Source of the DNA: Thalassomonas sp. M1454
GTDB lineage: Bacteria; Pseudomonadota; Gammaproteobacteria; Enterobacterales; Alteromonadaceae
Assembly (NCBI RefSeq): GCF_007097525.1
Contig: NZ_VKDD01000004.1
Span: 310,001-374,000 of the forward strand
Direction: 5' to 3'
DNA length: 64,000 nucleotides
A program made the position numbers and the translations under genes. Below are positions 7,453-15,994 of the stretch, piece after piece; position 1 is the stretch's first letter, and each line of letters starts with the position of its first letter. Under the pieces are notes generated by a model. The model did no database searches, was not told the origin of the DNA, and saw only the letters and a program-made list of their open reading frames with translations.

Positions 7453-8775
7453 TTACTTCTTTGGCATTAACTCTAGAAGTGATAAAACCGTAGCCTCTAC
7501 ACCTGCTGTAACTGCAGGTTCTGGTGTGATCTTAAATAATGGGCTGTGATGACTTGGCACGGCAGGACCACCATTTTTCATATTATCGAAATCTTCTTGT
7601 GGCGTACCGCCAACTGAAAAATACACACTTGGAATGTACGGCTCAGTGGTAAAGAAGCCAAAATCTTCAGCGCCCATACCTAAGTTTGCCGGTGGAATAA
7701 GAGCATCTTCACCCATCTTGCTAGTGATAACTCCTTTTAAGCGTTGCGCTAACTTTTTATCGTTAAACGTTGGCGGAAATGCATCAGGACTTACTAACAC
7801 TTCTGGTAATTTATCATCTGGCATACCTGCTGTTTTAGCTGTGCCAATGGCAACGCGTTTTATCGCATCAAGTAATTGTTCTCGAACTCTTGGATTTAAG
7901 CTACGTACGGTTAATTGCAAATGTGCTTTATCTGAAATTATGTTGTGTTTAGTACCTGAGTGGAAAGCCCCTACGGTAATTACACCGGCATCTCTTGGCG
8001 CTAATTCACGGCTAATGATAGTTTGTAAGTTAGTAACGATTTGTGAGCCAATCATGATTGGATCTTTACCTGCATGCGGGTAAGCACCGTGAGCGCCAAT
8101 ACCATGCACTATGATATCTACCGTATCAGCACCAGCATACGGCGAGCTTTCATCGATAGTGATTTTTCCTGCTACTGCGGCGGCATTAACATGGAAAGCC
8201 AAAGCGAAATCTGGTGTACCAAATTTATCCCAAATTCCATCTGCCATCATTGCTGAAGCGCCAGGGCCTTTCTCTTCTGCTGGTTGTCCAATAAGCATTA
8301 ATGTACCAGACCATTGATCTTTTATGCTCGCCATATATCTAGCAGTACCAACTAAACTGGTGATATGAACATCGTGGCCACAAGCGTGCATTACGCCAAC
8401 TTCTTCACCATTCCAGTCTTTCATTTTTACTTTTGAGGCGTTTTTAAGACCAGACATTTCTACCACAGGTAAACCATCCATATCAGCACGTACCATCACC
8501 ATAGGGCCAGGACCATTTTCAAGGATTGCAACGATACCAGTGCCGCCAATATTTTCTGTTACCTTAAAACCAGCATCACGAATTTCTTGCGCTAAACGTT
8601 TAGCTGTTTTGGTTTCCATCAGAGAAAGCTCTGGGTTTTGATGAAAATGATCCCAAAGTGCGCCTAGATGATTTTTATAATCTTTATCAACAGCGTTTGA
8701 TAATTCACTGGCTTGTACATTGGTTAACCCCAATGACAGTGAGCTTGATAGAAGAACTGCATAAAGTGCTTTCAT
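7453..8775 (-). CDS. Secreted M20-family metallo-amidohydrolase (hippurate-hydrolase-like)
   Basis: A 440-residue M20D amidohydrolase with a signal peptide (MKALYAVLLSSSLSLGLTNVQA). Metal and catalytic motifs are visible: VRADMDGLPV, HACGHDVHI, GQPAEEKGPGA, the dimerisation-domain GIGAHGAYPHAGKDP, and GMGAEDFGFF near the end. Such enzymes cleave N-acyl amino acids or small peptide amides in the periplasm. An in-frame ATG 24 nt earlier (8799) exists, but AGGAA at a proper distance and the signal peptide favour 8775. It lies near the cyanophycin-like locus but is convergent with the small gene between them, so a link is only a possibility. Confidence 0.88.
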   Translation of the reverse strand: MKALYAVLLSSSLSLGLTNVQASELSNAVDKDYKNHLGALWDHFHQNPELSLMETKTAKRLAQEIRDAGFKVTENIGGTGIVAILENGPGPMVMVRADMDGLPVVEMSGLKNASKVKMKDWNGEEVGVMHACGHDVHITSLVGTARYMASIKDQWSGTLMLIGQPAEEKGPGASAMMADGIWDKFGTPDFALAFHVNAAAVAGKITIDESSPYAGADTVDIIVHGIGAHGAYPHAGKDPIMIGSQIVTNLQTIISRELAPRDAGVITVGAFHSGTKHNIISDKAHLQLTVRSLNPRVREQLLDAIKRVAIGTAKTAGMPDDKLPEVLVSPDAFPPTFNDKKLAQRLKGVITSKMGEDALIPPANLGMGAEDFGFFTTEPYIPSVYFSVGGTPQEDFDNMKNGGPAVPSHHSPLFKITPEPAVTAGVEATVLSLLELMPKK

Positions 8776-8941
8776 TATTGTTATTCCTGTAATCTGCATT
8801 TTGATGTTGCCATTACTTTATACAGTAATTAATTAAATGTCTTGTTTGGTATGAAAAATGTTCGTTGTAGAACTAAGCTTGTCATTAATGTTATAATTTA
8901 TCTCATTATTTTTGTTTTCTTTAACAGAGTCTTTATTGCAC

Positions 8942-11374
8942 ATGCGTTCATTGTTTTATTTTTTACTTTCATGGCCATTACGCTTATTAGTTCGTTGTAA
9001 AATCGTTCCTGATAATGCGGAAAACCCTCAAGATTTAAGCGATTGCAAATCTACGTTCTATATTGTTCGTCATCGCTCGGCGAGTGATCTTATAGCACTG
9101 CAGATGGCCTGTAAGAAACAAGGTCTACCTGATCCACTAGAGAATGTTGAAGTAGATGGTAAGTCATTTAGACGTTGTTTGTGTTTAGAACAACCAAGTT
9201 CTATTTTCCCTTGGGTTAAGAAACGTGAAACCAAAGCATTAGAGCAAGGTTTAGTTTTACTTAAGCATCATGAAAAAAATCCTGATGCTCAACTTAAGCT
9301 TGTACCAGCAAATATTCTTTGGGGTCGTGTACCGACAAAAGAAAATAAAGCCGATGTTGGTATGGTGTTAGCCGATGATAGGTCACCAAACTTTTTACGT
9401 AAATTTTGGATTGTATTGTTTTTAGGGCGAGATACCTTAGTACGTTTTAGTACCGCCGTGTCATTTCGTGAAATGACAGATAACCAAGGAGCTAATGAAG
9501 TTTCGGCTCGTAAATTAATGCGCGTAGCTCGTTTTCATTTTCATCGTCAAACGGTTGCCGCTACTGGCCCGCGTTTGATGGACCAACAACAAAAATTTAC
9601 TGCTTTATTCGCCACTCCTGCAATTAAACGTTTAATCAAAGAAGAAGCCAAGAGCAAGGGCGTTTCTGAAGCTGAAATAAAAAAACAAGCGTTAGCAATA
9701 ATGAAAGAAATTGCTGCCGATTACCGCAATACTACCATCCGCTTAGGTGAACGCATTTTAAGTTGGTTATGGAATCGTTTATACGATGGTATCGAAGTTC
9801 GTCATGCCGATAGATTACGTAAGCTATCGCAAGATGGTCATGAAATTATCTATGTACCGTGTCATCGCTCGCACATGGACTACTTGTTACTTACCTATGT
9901 TATTTATCAGCAAGGCCTAGTTACGCCAAGAATTGCTGCTGGCATTAACTTAAACTTTTGGCCTGCAGGTCCTATTTTCCGTAAAGCTGGGGCATTTTTT
10001 ATTCGTCGCAGTTTTGCTGGTAACCGTTTGTACTCAACAATCTTTCGTGAATACTTAGGTTTATTGTTTAACCGTGGTTACGCCGTTAAATATTACACCG
10101 AAGGTGGTCGCTCGCGTACAGGTCGTTTACTGCAACCTAAAACCGGTATGTTAGCCATGACGATACAAAGTATGCTTAAAGGCTTAGACCGTCCGCTTAC
10201 CCTTGTGCCTGTATATTTAGGCTATGAACATGTTATGGAAGTAGCGAGTTACCATAAAGAGTTAAAAGGTAGTTCAAAACAAAAAGAATCTGTTTTTGGC
10301 GTGGTTAAAGCGATCCGTAAGTTGCGTAACTATGGTAAAGGCTTTGTTAACTTTGGCGAGCCTATTAATATTAATGAATTCTTAAACAATCAGGTGCCTG
10401 ATTGGAAAGATAGCATCGACCCAATTGAACCACCTAAACCGCAGTGGTTAACTCCAGCAGTTAACGTTATGGCTAACCAAGTCATGATGGAAATTAATAA
10501 AGCGGTGGCACTAAACTCGGTTACTTTATCAGCATTAATTTTACTTACGGCTAATAACAATTCACTTACTCGAAAAGAACTTGAACAACAGTTAGATTTC
10601 TTCTTAGATTTACAGCGCAAAGCACCATTTAGTGCCGATATGTTTATTCCAGAAGAGTCTGGTGCAGAGCTTGTTGATTCTTTAATAAAGTTAAATAAAG
10701 TTGATGTTGAAGATGACGATATGGGGCAAATTATTTCTTTAACGGGTCAAGCTGTTTTAGAAATGGGCTATTACCGCAATAATATTTTGCATGCCTTTAT
10801 GTTACCTTCCGTGGTTTGTCGTTTATTAAAAACTTATGACAAACTTAGTACAGAAGAAATCACTGCTAAAACATTACAGTTAACGCAATTAATTAAAGCT
10901 GAACTGTTTTTATGGTTTAACGATGAAGACGTTGTTGAGCAGGTGGGTAAAGTGTTATCAATTCTTGCAGAGCAAGGTATTGTTAAACATAGCAAGGCCG
11001 ATTACTGGTCAATTAATGAAGAGTGCCAAGATGCACATAAGATAAATTTATTATCACAATGTATTAGTGAAACTGTACAACGTTACACTATAGTGTCTAA
11101 ATTAATTAAACAATTAGCACCAGTTAGCCGTGCTGCACTTGAAAATGATGCAACCACTTTAGCTAAGCGTATGTCGCAATTACATAATATTAATGCGCCA
11201 GAGTTTATTAATAAAAAGTCGCAAGCAGCTATTGTTAATGCATTACGTGAGTATGGATATATTGCTTCAGATGATAGTGGTTGTTTCATTGCTAATGAGT
11301 CACTAAATGATTTAGAAGAAACTATCACCCACTTAATTGAGCCAGAAGTGCTGCAAAGTATACTACACTCATAA
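8942..11374 (+). CDS. plsB: Glycerol-3-phosphate acyltransferase
   Basis: PlsB makes lysophosphatidate from glycerol-3-phosphate and acyl-ACP/CoA at the inner membrane, the first step of phospholipid synthesis. The 810-residue product is full length against E. coli (807). The catalytic box HRSHMDY lies at about residues 308-314, followed by GINLNFWPAGPIFR, GAFFIRR, YYTEGGRSRTGR and the VPVYLGYEHVMEV block. An in-frame TTG at 8912 would add ten residues, but a TATAAT at 8892-8897 would put the transcript start almost on that codon, and the N-terminus from ATG 8942 (FYFLLSWPLRLLVRCKIVP) aligns with E. coli. Single-gene unit closed by the terminator at 11391. Confidence 0.96.
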   Translation: MRSLFYFLLSWPLRLLVRCKIVPDNAENPQDLSDCKSTFYIVRHRSASDLIALQMACKKQGLPDPLENVEVDGKSFRRCLCLEQPSSIFPWVKKRETKALEQGLVLLKHHEKNPDAQLKLVPANILWGRVPTKENKADVGMVLADDRSPNFLRKFWIVLFLGRDTLVRFSTAVSFREMTDNQGANEVSARKLMRVARFHFHRQTVAATGPRLMDQQQKFTALFATPAIKRLIKEEAKSKGVSEAEIKKQALAIMKEIAADYRNTTIRLGERILSWLWNRLYDGIEVRHADRLRKLSQDGHEIIYVPCHRSHMDYLLLTYVIYQQGLVTPRIAAGINLNFWPAGPIFRKAGAFFIRRSFAGNRLYSTIFREYLGLLFNRGYAVKYYTEGGRSRTGRLLQPKTGMLAMTIQSMLKGLDRPLTLVPVYLGYEHVMEVASYHKELKGSSKQKESVFGVVKAIRKLRNYGKGFVNFGEPININEFLNNQVPDWKDSIDPIEPPKPQWLTPAVNVMANQVMMEINKAVALNSVTLSALILLTANNNSLTRKELEQQLDFFLDLQRKAPFSADMFIPEESGAELVDSLIKLNKVDVEDDDMGQIISLTGQAVLEMGYYRNNILHAFMLPSVVCRLLKTYDKLSTEEITAKTLQLTQLIKAELFLWFNDEDVVEQVGKVLSILAEQGIVKHSKADYWSINEECQDAHKINLLSQCISETVQRYTIVSKLIKQLAPVSRAALENDATTLAKRMSQLHNINAPEFINKKSQAAIVNALREYGYIASDDSGCFIANESLNDLEETITHLIEPEVLQSILHS

Positions 11375-11390
11375 TAGAGTTCGGAAAATG

Positions 11391-11415
11391 AAACGGAGCT
11401 TTGAGCTCCGTTTTT
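11391..11415 (+). terminator. Rho-independent terminator of plsB
   Basis: A perfect 10-bp stem, AAACGGAGCT (11391-11400) with AGCTCCGTTT (11404-11413), closes a TTG loop and runs into TTTTT. Confidence 0.9.
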
Positions 11416-11436
11416 GTTTCAATAAAAGGTGAAAAT

Positions 11437-12495
11437 TTGAATTTTAAATTGTATTTATTTTGCTGTGTTTTTTGTTTCAGTGTCAATGTTAGTGCAACTA
11501 CCCTTAAATTTCCTAATTTACCCGAGCCGGTCACCAATAATGCCGTAGCCTTAGTTAATACTTCCGAAGGCGACTATTTATTAACCTTTATGGGCCTGGC
11601 CAAAGAAAAAGACTATAAAGCGGTACACAATAAAGTATGGGCTCTTAAAATAGGTGAAAGAGCTTGGCAGCCTAAAACACCTGTACCAAGTTCTCTCACA
11701 TTGAAAGGTCGCTTAGCATCGGTTGCCGTTAGTATTGATGAGCATGTTTATTTATTTGGCGGTTATACTGTTGATCGTCAACATAATGAAATTTCTAGTC
11801 CAGATGTTTATCGCTACAATGTACTAGCAGATAGTTATGAAAAGCTAGCTGCAATGCCGGTTCCTGTAGATGATAGTGTGGCATTAGTTTATCAGCAGCG
11901 TTATATCTACTTAGTCAGTGGCTGGCATGATGCCGGTAACATTAACTTAGTGCAAGTTTACGATATACAAACCGATACTTGGTCGCAAGCATCACCCTTC
12001 TTAGGCGTTCCTGTCTTTGGTCATAGTGGTGGTATTGCCGGTAATCGTATGGTCATTTGTGATGGTGTAGCTGTTGTTCCGCAATTATTAAACCGCCGTA
12101 AATACAATAAAGTTGCACAATGTTTAATTGGCCGAATTGATCAAACTAATCACCTTAAAATTGATTGGCAGTTACTTTCTCATCCAACGAATGAAGCGCG
12201 CTATCGGATGGCTGCAACTAACTTTGACGACAAAATCATTATGTTGGCGGGATCAACTAATCCCTATAACTATAATGGCATAGGCTATGATGGCATTCCT
12301 GCACCTGCAACGAGTAAAGCTTGGGTTTTTGATGTGCATAAGCATTACTGGCGCGTGCGTCTTGGCGATGGTTTAGACTCGATGGACCATAGAGGCTTAC
12401 TTATTTATCAAAACCACCTCATTACTATTGGTGGTATGGGTATAGAACAACGGGTTTTAGATGAGGTTATCGCAAGGCCATTTACTAACAAATAA
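11437..12495 (+). CDS. Secreted Kelch-repeat protein
   Basis: A 352-residue exported beta-propeller protein. The start is taken as TTG 11437 because AAAGGTG lies just upstream (11425-11431) and a clean signal peptide follows (NFKLYLFCCVFCFSVNVSA). The longer reading frame from 11401 would begin inside the plsB terminator. Kelch-like blade motifs recur: VYLFGGYT, IYLVSGWHD, IIMLAGSTNPY and LITIGGMG, each followed by a W-containing strand. The fold resembles the galactose-oxidase/N-acetylneuraminate-epimerase (NanM) propeller, but there are no sialic-acid genes nearby, so no substrate is proposed. Confidence 0.8.
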   Translation: MNFKLYLFCCVFCFSVNVSATTLKFPNLPEPVTNNAVALVNTSEGDYLLTFMGLAKEKDYKAVHNKVWALKIGERAWQPKTPVPSSLTLKGRLASVAVSIDEHVYLFGGYTVDRQHNEISSPDVYRYNVLADSYEKLAAMPVPVDDSVALVYQQRYIYLVSGWHDAGNINLVQVYDIQTDTWSQASPFLGVPVFGHSGGIAGNRMVICDGVAVVPQLLNRRKYNKVAQCLIGRIDQTNHLKIDWQLLSHPTNEARYRMAATNFDDKIIMLAGSTNPYNYNGIGYDGIPAPATSKAWVFDVHKHYWRVRLGDGLDSMDHRGLLIYQNHLITIGGMGIEQRVLDEVIARPFTNK

Positions 12496-12555
12496 TCTTC
12501 TTTTATAAGCTTTGGTACATTCTGACACGATTGTTAATGGCTTGTTGGTTATTTT

Positions 12556-12569
12556 TTGATCCAGATCAG
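12556..12569 (+). promoter_or_regulatory. FNR/CRP-type box upstream of the 42-residue membrane protein
   Basis: TTGAT-CCAG-ATCAG matches the FNR consensus TTGAT-N4-ATCAA at nine of ten defined positions. Its centre is about 31 bp upstream of a possible -10 (TAACCT, 12592-12597), the spacing expected for class II activation near -41.5. Confidence 0.5.
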
Positions 12570-12632
12570 AAAAGTACACCTCTGATTGGCTTAACCTAAG
12601 ACCATAAGTTAAACCGATTAAAGGAGAGTCTC

Positions 12633-12761
12633 ATGGATAACTTACAAGTATTACTTACAGACCCAATCGTCTTATTTTCTGCTGGTGGTTTAGTTACAGT
12701 TTTAGCTATTTGTACTTTTTACGTTTATTTCTTTTTAAAGAAAATAAACAACAACGAATAG
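12633..12761 (+). CDS. Small single-span membrane protein, DUF3149-like
   Basis: A 42-residue ORF with an excellent Shine-Dalgarno (AAGGAGAG at 12621-12628). The product (begins MDNLQVLLTDPIVLFSAGG) has a short N-terminal amphipathic stretch, one transmembrane helix (about residues 12-35) and a basic tail ending KKINNNE. The DPxxL motif before the helix resembles small DUF3149 proteins of Alteromonadales. Function unknown. An FNR-type box lies upstream and a strong terminator downstream, so it is a self-contained transcription unit, possibly expressed under low oxygen (inference). Confidence 0.7.
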   Translation: MDNLQVLLTDPIVLFSAGGLVTVLAICTFYVYFFLKKINNNE

Positions 12762-12802
12762 TAGATATTCATATTCTTTCTCCCTAGGAAGAGTGTCTAT
12801 AC

Positions 12803-12832
12803 TGGCAGTACAATATGTGCTGCCATTTTTTT
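12803..12832 (+). terminator. Rho-independent terminator of the small membrane protein gene
   Basis: TGGCAGTACA (12803-12812) pairs with TGTGCTGCCA (12816-12825) with one G-T wobble across an ATA loop, followed by seven T. The remaining gap to 12989 is AT-rich with nothing further recognised. Confidence 0.9.
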
Positions 12833-12989
12833 ACCCATTCATTGGCAATAGCCTCCTCACTTAACCTTAATTACCCTAGCTTTTTAATTACTCTTTTGTG
12901 TATTTCTATCAGCTATCGCTACTTGCATTTACCTCATACAAGAGTAAGCTTATGATTAAGTTAATTTAAAATACTAATAAGAATATTCT

Positions 12990-14939
12990 ATGAACAAAAT
13001 CAAAGCTTTCATTAGTTGTATGTTAGTTTTACTTTTTAGTGTCAGCGCTAATGCCGCTGTGGTTTCTCAACAAGTGTTGAGTAGTAAAACATTTAAATTA
13101 AAAAATATCGAATTAGAGGCTATTTCAGGTGTCTTTAACTTTGAGTTCGATCCTAATCTTGAAAACAATAAAGTCATTGTTGATCTAGAGCGAGCGCCTA
13201 AAAATAGCAAAGGTGTAGTTACCGCCAAAGCTAATTTTTTTATTATCCAACATAAAGATCCTGCTCTAAGAAAAGGTGCTTTGCTTGAAGTAAGTAACCG
13301 TGGCTCGAAAGCGTCGTTACGTTACTTTAATCATGCCCGCAAAAACTCTTTGCCAAATAAAGCATCTGCCTTGGGTGATGGATTAATTCAAGAGCTAGGG
13401 CTATCTCTGGTTTGGGTTGGTTGGCAAGGTGATGTTACACCGAGTGATAACGCTATGCAGGCAACCTTACCTAGAATTGCAGGTTTAACTGGTTGGGCAA
13501 GAAGTGACTGGACTGTTGATAGTGCTAAGTCGCTGTTGTCTTTGTCTCATAAAAAAGGCATTGAGACAGTATATCCGGTTGATAGCGCTAGAGCTTCAGA
13601 AGCTTGGTTGACCAAGCGTTTAGGCCGAGATAACTTACGCAGCGTTGTAGCATCGAATAAGTGGCAGTTTAGCTCTGATGGAAAACAAATTGCGGGCGAC
13701 TTTGAACCAGGTGTCTATGAATTAGTTTACCCAACTCAAGATCCTATTGTGGCGGGTTTAGGTTTAGCTATTATTCGCGATACAGCCGCTTATTTAAAAG
13801 ATAAAGAAAGTCCTTATCTGGTGCCTAAAACTATTGCTTTTGGTGTTTCACAAACAGGCCGCTTCCTTCGCCATTTTCTTTATCAAGGTTTCAATCAGAC
13901 TGAGCTAGGTTTAAAGGCTTTTGATGGCATGTTTATTCATACTGCAGGCGCAGGTCGAGGCAGCTTTAATCATAGATTTGCACAGCCGTCACGCGATGCT
14001 CATCGTATGTCGGCATTCTTTTATCCAACTGATATCTTCCCTTTTACCAGTGCCAGAATTCGTAATGATATAACTAATAAAAAGGTTGGCTTGTTAAAGC
14101 GTAATGGCGAAGATTTCTACCCTAAAATATTTTACACCAATACTGGCTACGAATACTGGGGCAGAGCTGCAGGTTTAATTCATAGCCATGATGTTTATGA
14201 TGTAGCGCCATTTGCTAATGAGCGTATTTATCATATCGCCTCGGCGCAGCACTACGTAGAATCAAAAAATAATATTAAGGCTATTGATGAAAGTAAGGGG
14301 TTATTTGCTGGTAATAATCTCGATTTTAAGCTGCATTTACGTGCACTACTTTCGCATTTAACTAACTGGGTTGTAGATGATAAAACTCCACCGAAAAGCG
14401 CATACCCTAAATATGCCGATCAAACCTTAACTAACTTCTCTCACTTTCAGCTGCCTGAATGGCTAGAAATGGAAAAACCATTTAAACCGCACACTGTTTA
14501 TGAAGTAGATTACGGCGAGCACTGGCAACAGGGTATAATCACTAATCAACCTCCAATGTTATTAGCTGAAATTGTGCCGCCTGTTCCTAAAGTAGACAAT
14601 AACGGCCACGAAGTTAGCGGCATAAAACACCCTTTAATACGAGCACCTATTGCTACATTTATGCCTTGGTCATTACGTTATAACAAGTTCGCCAGCAATG
14701 AACTTGCTGATTTTCAAGGAAGTATTAAAAAGTGGAAAAAACAGCGTATCTTATCTCGTTATGCAAATAAGAAGTCCTACTTGAATCATCTTAATAAGAT
14801 GAGTCTAAAAGCACTTTCACAAGGCTGGATTTTGGCTCGTGATGTGAGCAGAATTCAACAGCAGGGTGCTTGGTTGTGGGATTGGAGTATGGATCAACCT
14901 GAACCTTTATATCCTGCCTTAGAAGAGTCATCGGAATAG
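12990..14939 (+). CDS. Secreted alpha/beta-hydrolase domain protein
   Basis: A 649-residue protein with a signal peptide (about 1-22, cleaved after SANA). It resembles the large alpha/beta-hydrolase family with the nucleophile motif GVSQTGRFLR (Ser at about residue 288). Typical downstream blocks are FIHTAGAGRGSFNHRFAQ, FYPTDIFPF and YTNTGYEYWGRAAGLIH. The family is found as secreted esterase-like proteins in marine and soil proteobacteria; no substrate is established. It appears to be a single gene: the next ORF starts 76 bp later. Confidence 0.82.
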   Translation: MNKIKAFISCMLVLLFSVSANAAVVSQQVLSSKTFKLKNIELEAISGVFNFEFDPNLENNKVIVDLERAPKNSKGVVTAKANFFIIQHKDPALRKGALLEVSNRGSKASLRYFNHARKNSLPNKASALGDGLIQELGLSLVWVGWQGDVTPSDNAMQATLPRIAGLTGWARSDWTVDSAKSLLSLSHKKGIETVYPVDSARASEAWLTKRLGRDNLRSVVASNKWQFSSDGKQIAGDFEPGVYELVYPTQDPIVAGLGLAIIRDTAAYLKDKESPYLVPKTIAFGVSQTGRFLRHFLYQGFNQTELGLKAFDGMFIHTAGAGRGSFNHRFAQPSRDAHRMSAFFYPTDIFPFTSARIRNDITNKKVGLLKRNGEDFYPKIFYTNTGYEYWGRAAGLIHSHDVYDVAPFANERIYHIASAQHYVESKNNIKAIDESKGLFAGNNLDFKLHLRALLSHLTNWVVDDKTPPKSAYPKYADQTLTNFSHFQLPEWLEMEKPFKPHTVYEVDYGEHWQQGIITNQPPMLLAEIVPPVPKVDNNGHEVSGIKHPLIRAPIATFMPWSLRYNKFASNELADFQGSIKKWKKQRILSRYANKKSYLNHLNKMSLKALSQGWILARDVSRIQQQGAWLWDWSMDQPEPLYPALEESSE

Positions 14940-15015
14940 GCGTAGATTTACTGGTACCCTATTATGAAGGGTCGGATAAGAGCGATTAAGAGACAACCCT
15001 CCCTAGGTAAAAATA

Positions 15016-15744
15016 ATGTATTTAATGGAATTTATAATAGGTTTGGGCATCTTTCTTCTTATTCTTTTCTTAATACCCAATAAAGACAAGAAATTGAGAA
15101 AGCAGTTTGATTTGCCAAAACAAGAAATGTCTGAGCAAGTTCACGGAAAAAGAGTACGACTTCAAGGGCAAGTAAAAAAAATAGTAAGCCTACAAACGCC
15201 TATATTTGAAGAAGAGTCTGTAATTTATCAATCATCTGTTTTCAAACTCAGAGAGCTTAGCAAAAGAGACAGTGACCTATGTACAAAAGAACATGATTGG
15301 AGCCTTTTTAAAGACGAGAAAAATAAGGAAGATTTTTTAGTTGAAGGGCAAGGATGGTATGTACTTGTAAAGGTCAATAACTCTATTGATTTACTTAATG
15401 CAAATAAAAATGATATTAACCAAGTTGATACATTAATATCTAAGCTTAATAAGGGTGATAAAACTTTCGAGCACATTAAAAAGAATCTCGCTCAATTTTT
15501 GGAAAAACACAATGTAGCTAGTAATCATTTCTTAGATGAAAAATATGAACAACTAAGAGCTAAAGAGCAGTTTCTTTGTGATGGGCATCACGTTACAGTG
15601 GTCGGAAACTGTATTGTTGACGATGCGGAAAACTACCCTGAATTAAAAGGGCACATTCATCCGCAAACGAAAAAAGTCATTGTAGTTTCAAGTGGCGAAG
15701 TCCCTGTTTACTTAACCGATGATATGAATATTTTATTCGGTTAA
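15016..15744 (+). CDS. Membrane-anchored hypothetical protein, GIDE-like
   Basis: A 242-residue protein with an N-terminal transmembrane helix (MEFIIGLGIFLLILFLI) and a soluble charged domain. The order of elements (VRLQGQVKKI, then an acidic ESVIYQSSVFKLRE, FLVEGQGWYVLVKV, and LCDGHHVTVVGNCIVDD) recalls the GIDE/MULE-type membrane domain, in which a GxV strand, a shared-origin Y-containing strand, a ligand-like strand and a late GDxVxVxG strand occur in that order. The match is by eye and weak. Start at ATG 15016 with TAGG upstream; an internal ATG follows at codon 4. It is more AT-rich and lysine-rich than its neighbours. Confidence 0.6.
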   Translation: MYLMEFIIGLGIFLLILFLIPNKDKKLRKQFDLPKQEMSEQVHGKRVRLQGQVKKIVSLQTPIFEEESVIYQSSVFKLRELSKRDSDLCTKEHDWSLFKDEKNKEDFLVEGQGWYVLVKVNNSIDLLNANKNDINQVDTLISKLNKGDKTFEHIKKNLAQFLEKHNVASNHFLDEKYEQLRAKEQFLCDGHHVTVVGNCIVDDAENYPELKGHIHPQTKKVIVVSSGEVPVYLTDDMNILFG

Positions 15745-15804
15745 CTTACTTCATCTATGGCATAAATGGCACTTTTCAGCCGGTCACCGCATTATCAAAG
15801 AAGA

Positions 15805-15823
15805 TCCTGAAACTAGTTCAGGA
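15805..15823. repeat. REP-like palindrome TCCTGAA-ACTAG-TTCAGGA
   Basis: Perfect 7-bp arms at 15805-15811 and 15817-15823. Palindromes built on this TCCTGAA/TTCAGGA core are recurrent intergenic elements in many proteobacteria. A related half, with GAGGATGACGG, lies at about 15880-15892, so the 250-bp gap 15745-15994 looks like a degenerate composite repeat with no gene. Confidence 0.5.
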
Positions 15824-15994
15824 AGTAGATTTTCTATCCACGGTACGCTTCAGGAGGTCCCCGATGTCGCTTGAACTCCTAGAGGATGACGGTGTACTTT
15901 CTCTACTGCTGTTGATGGCACAAAACTGCTTCTCAGCACGTTCAATGAAACCCTCTATTTGCATGTGAATGTGCTTTTAAAGTTGCATTGAAAA

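Noticed and set aside
7634-8083. 149-codon open frame on the + strand
   Set aside because: Antisense shadow of the M20 amidohydrolase gene, whose motifs are unmistakable.
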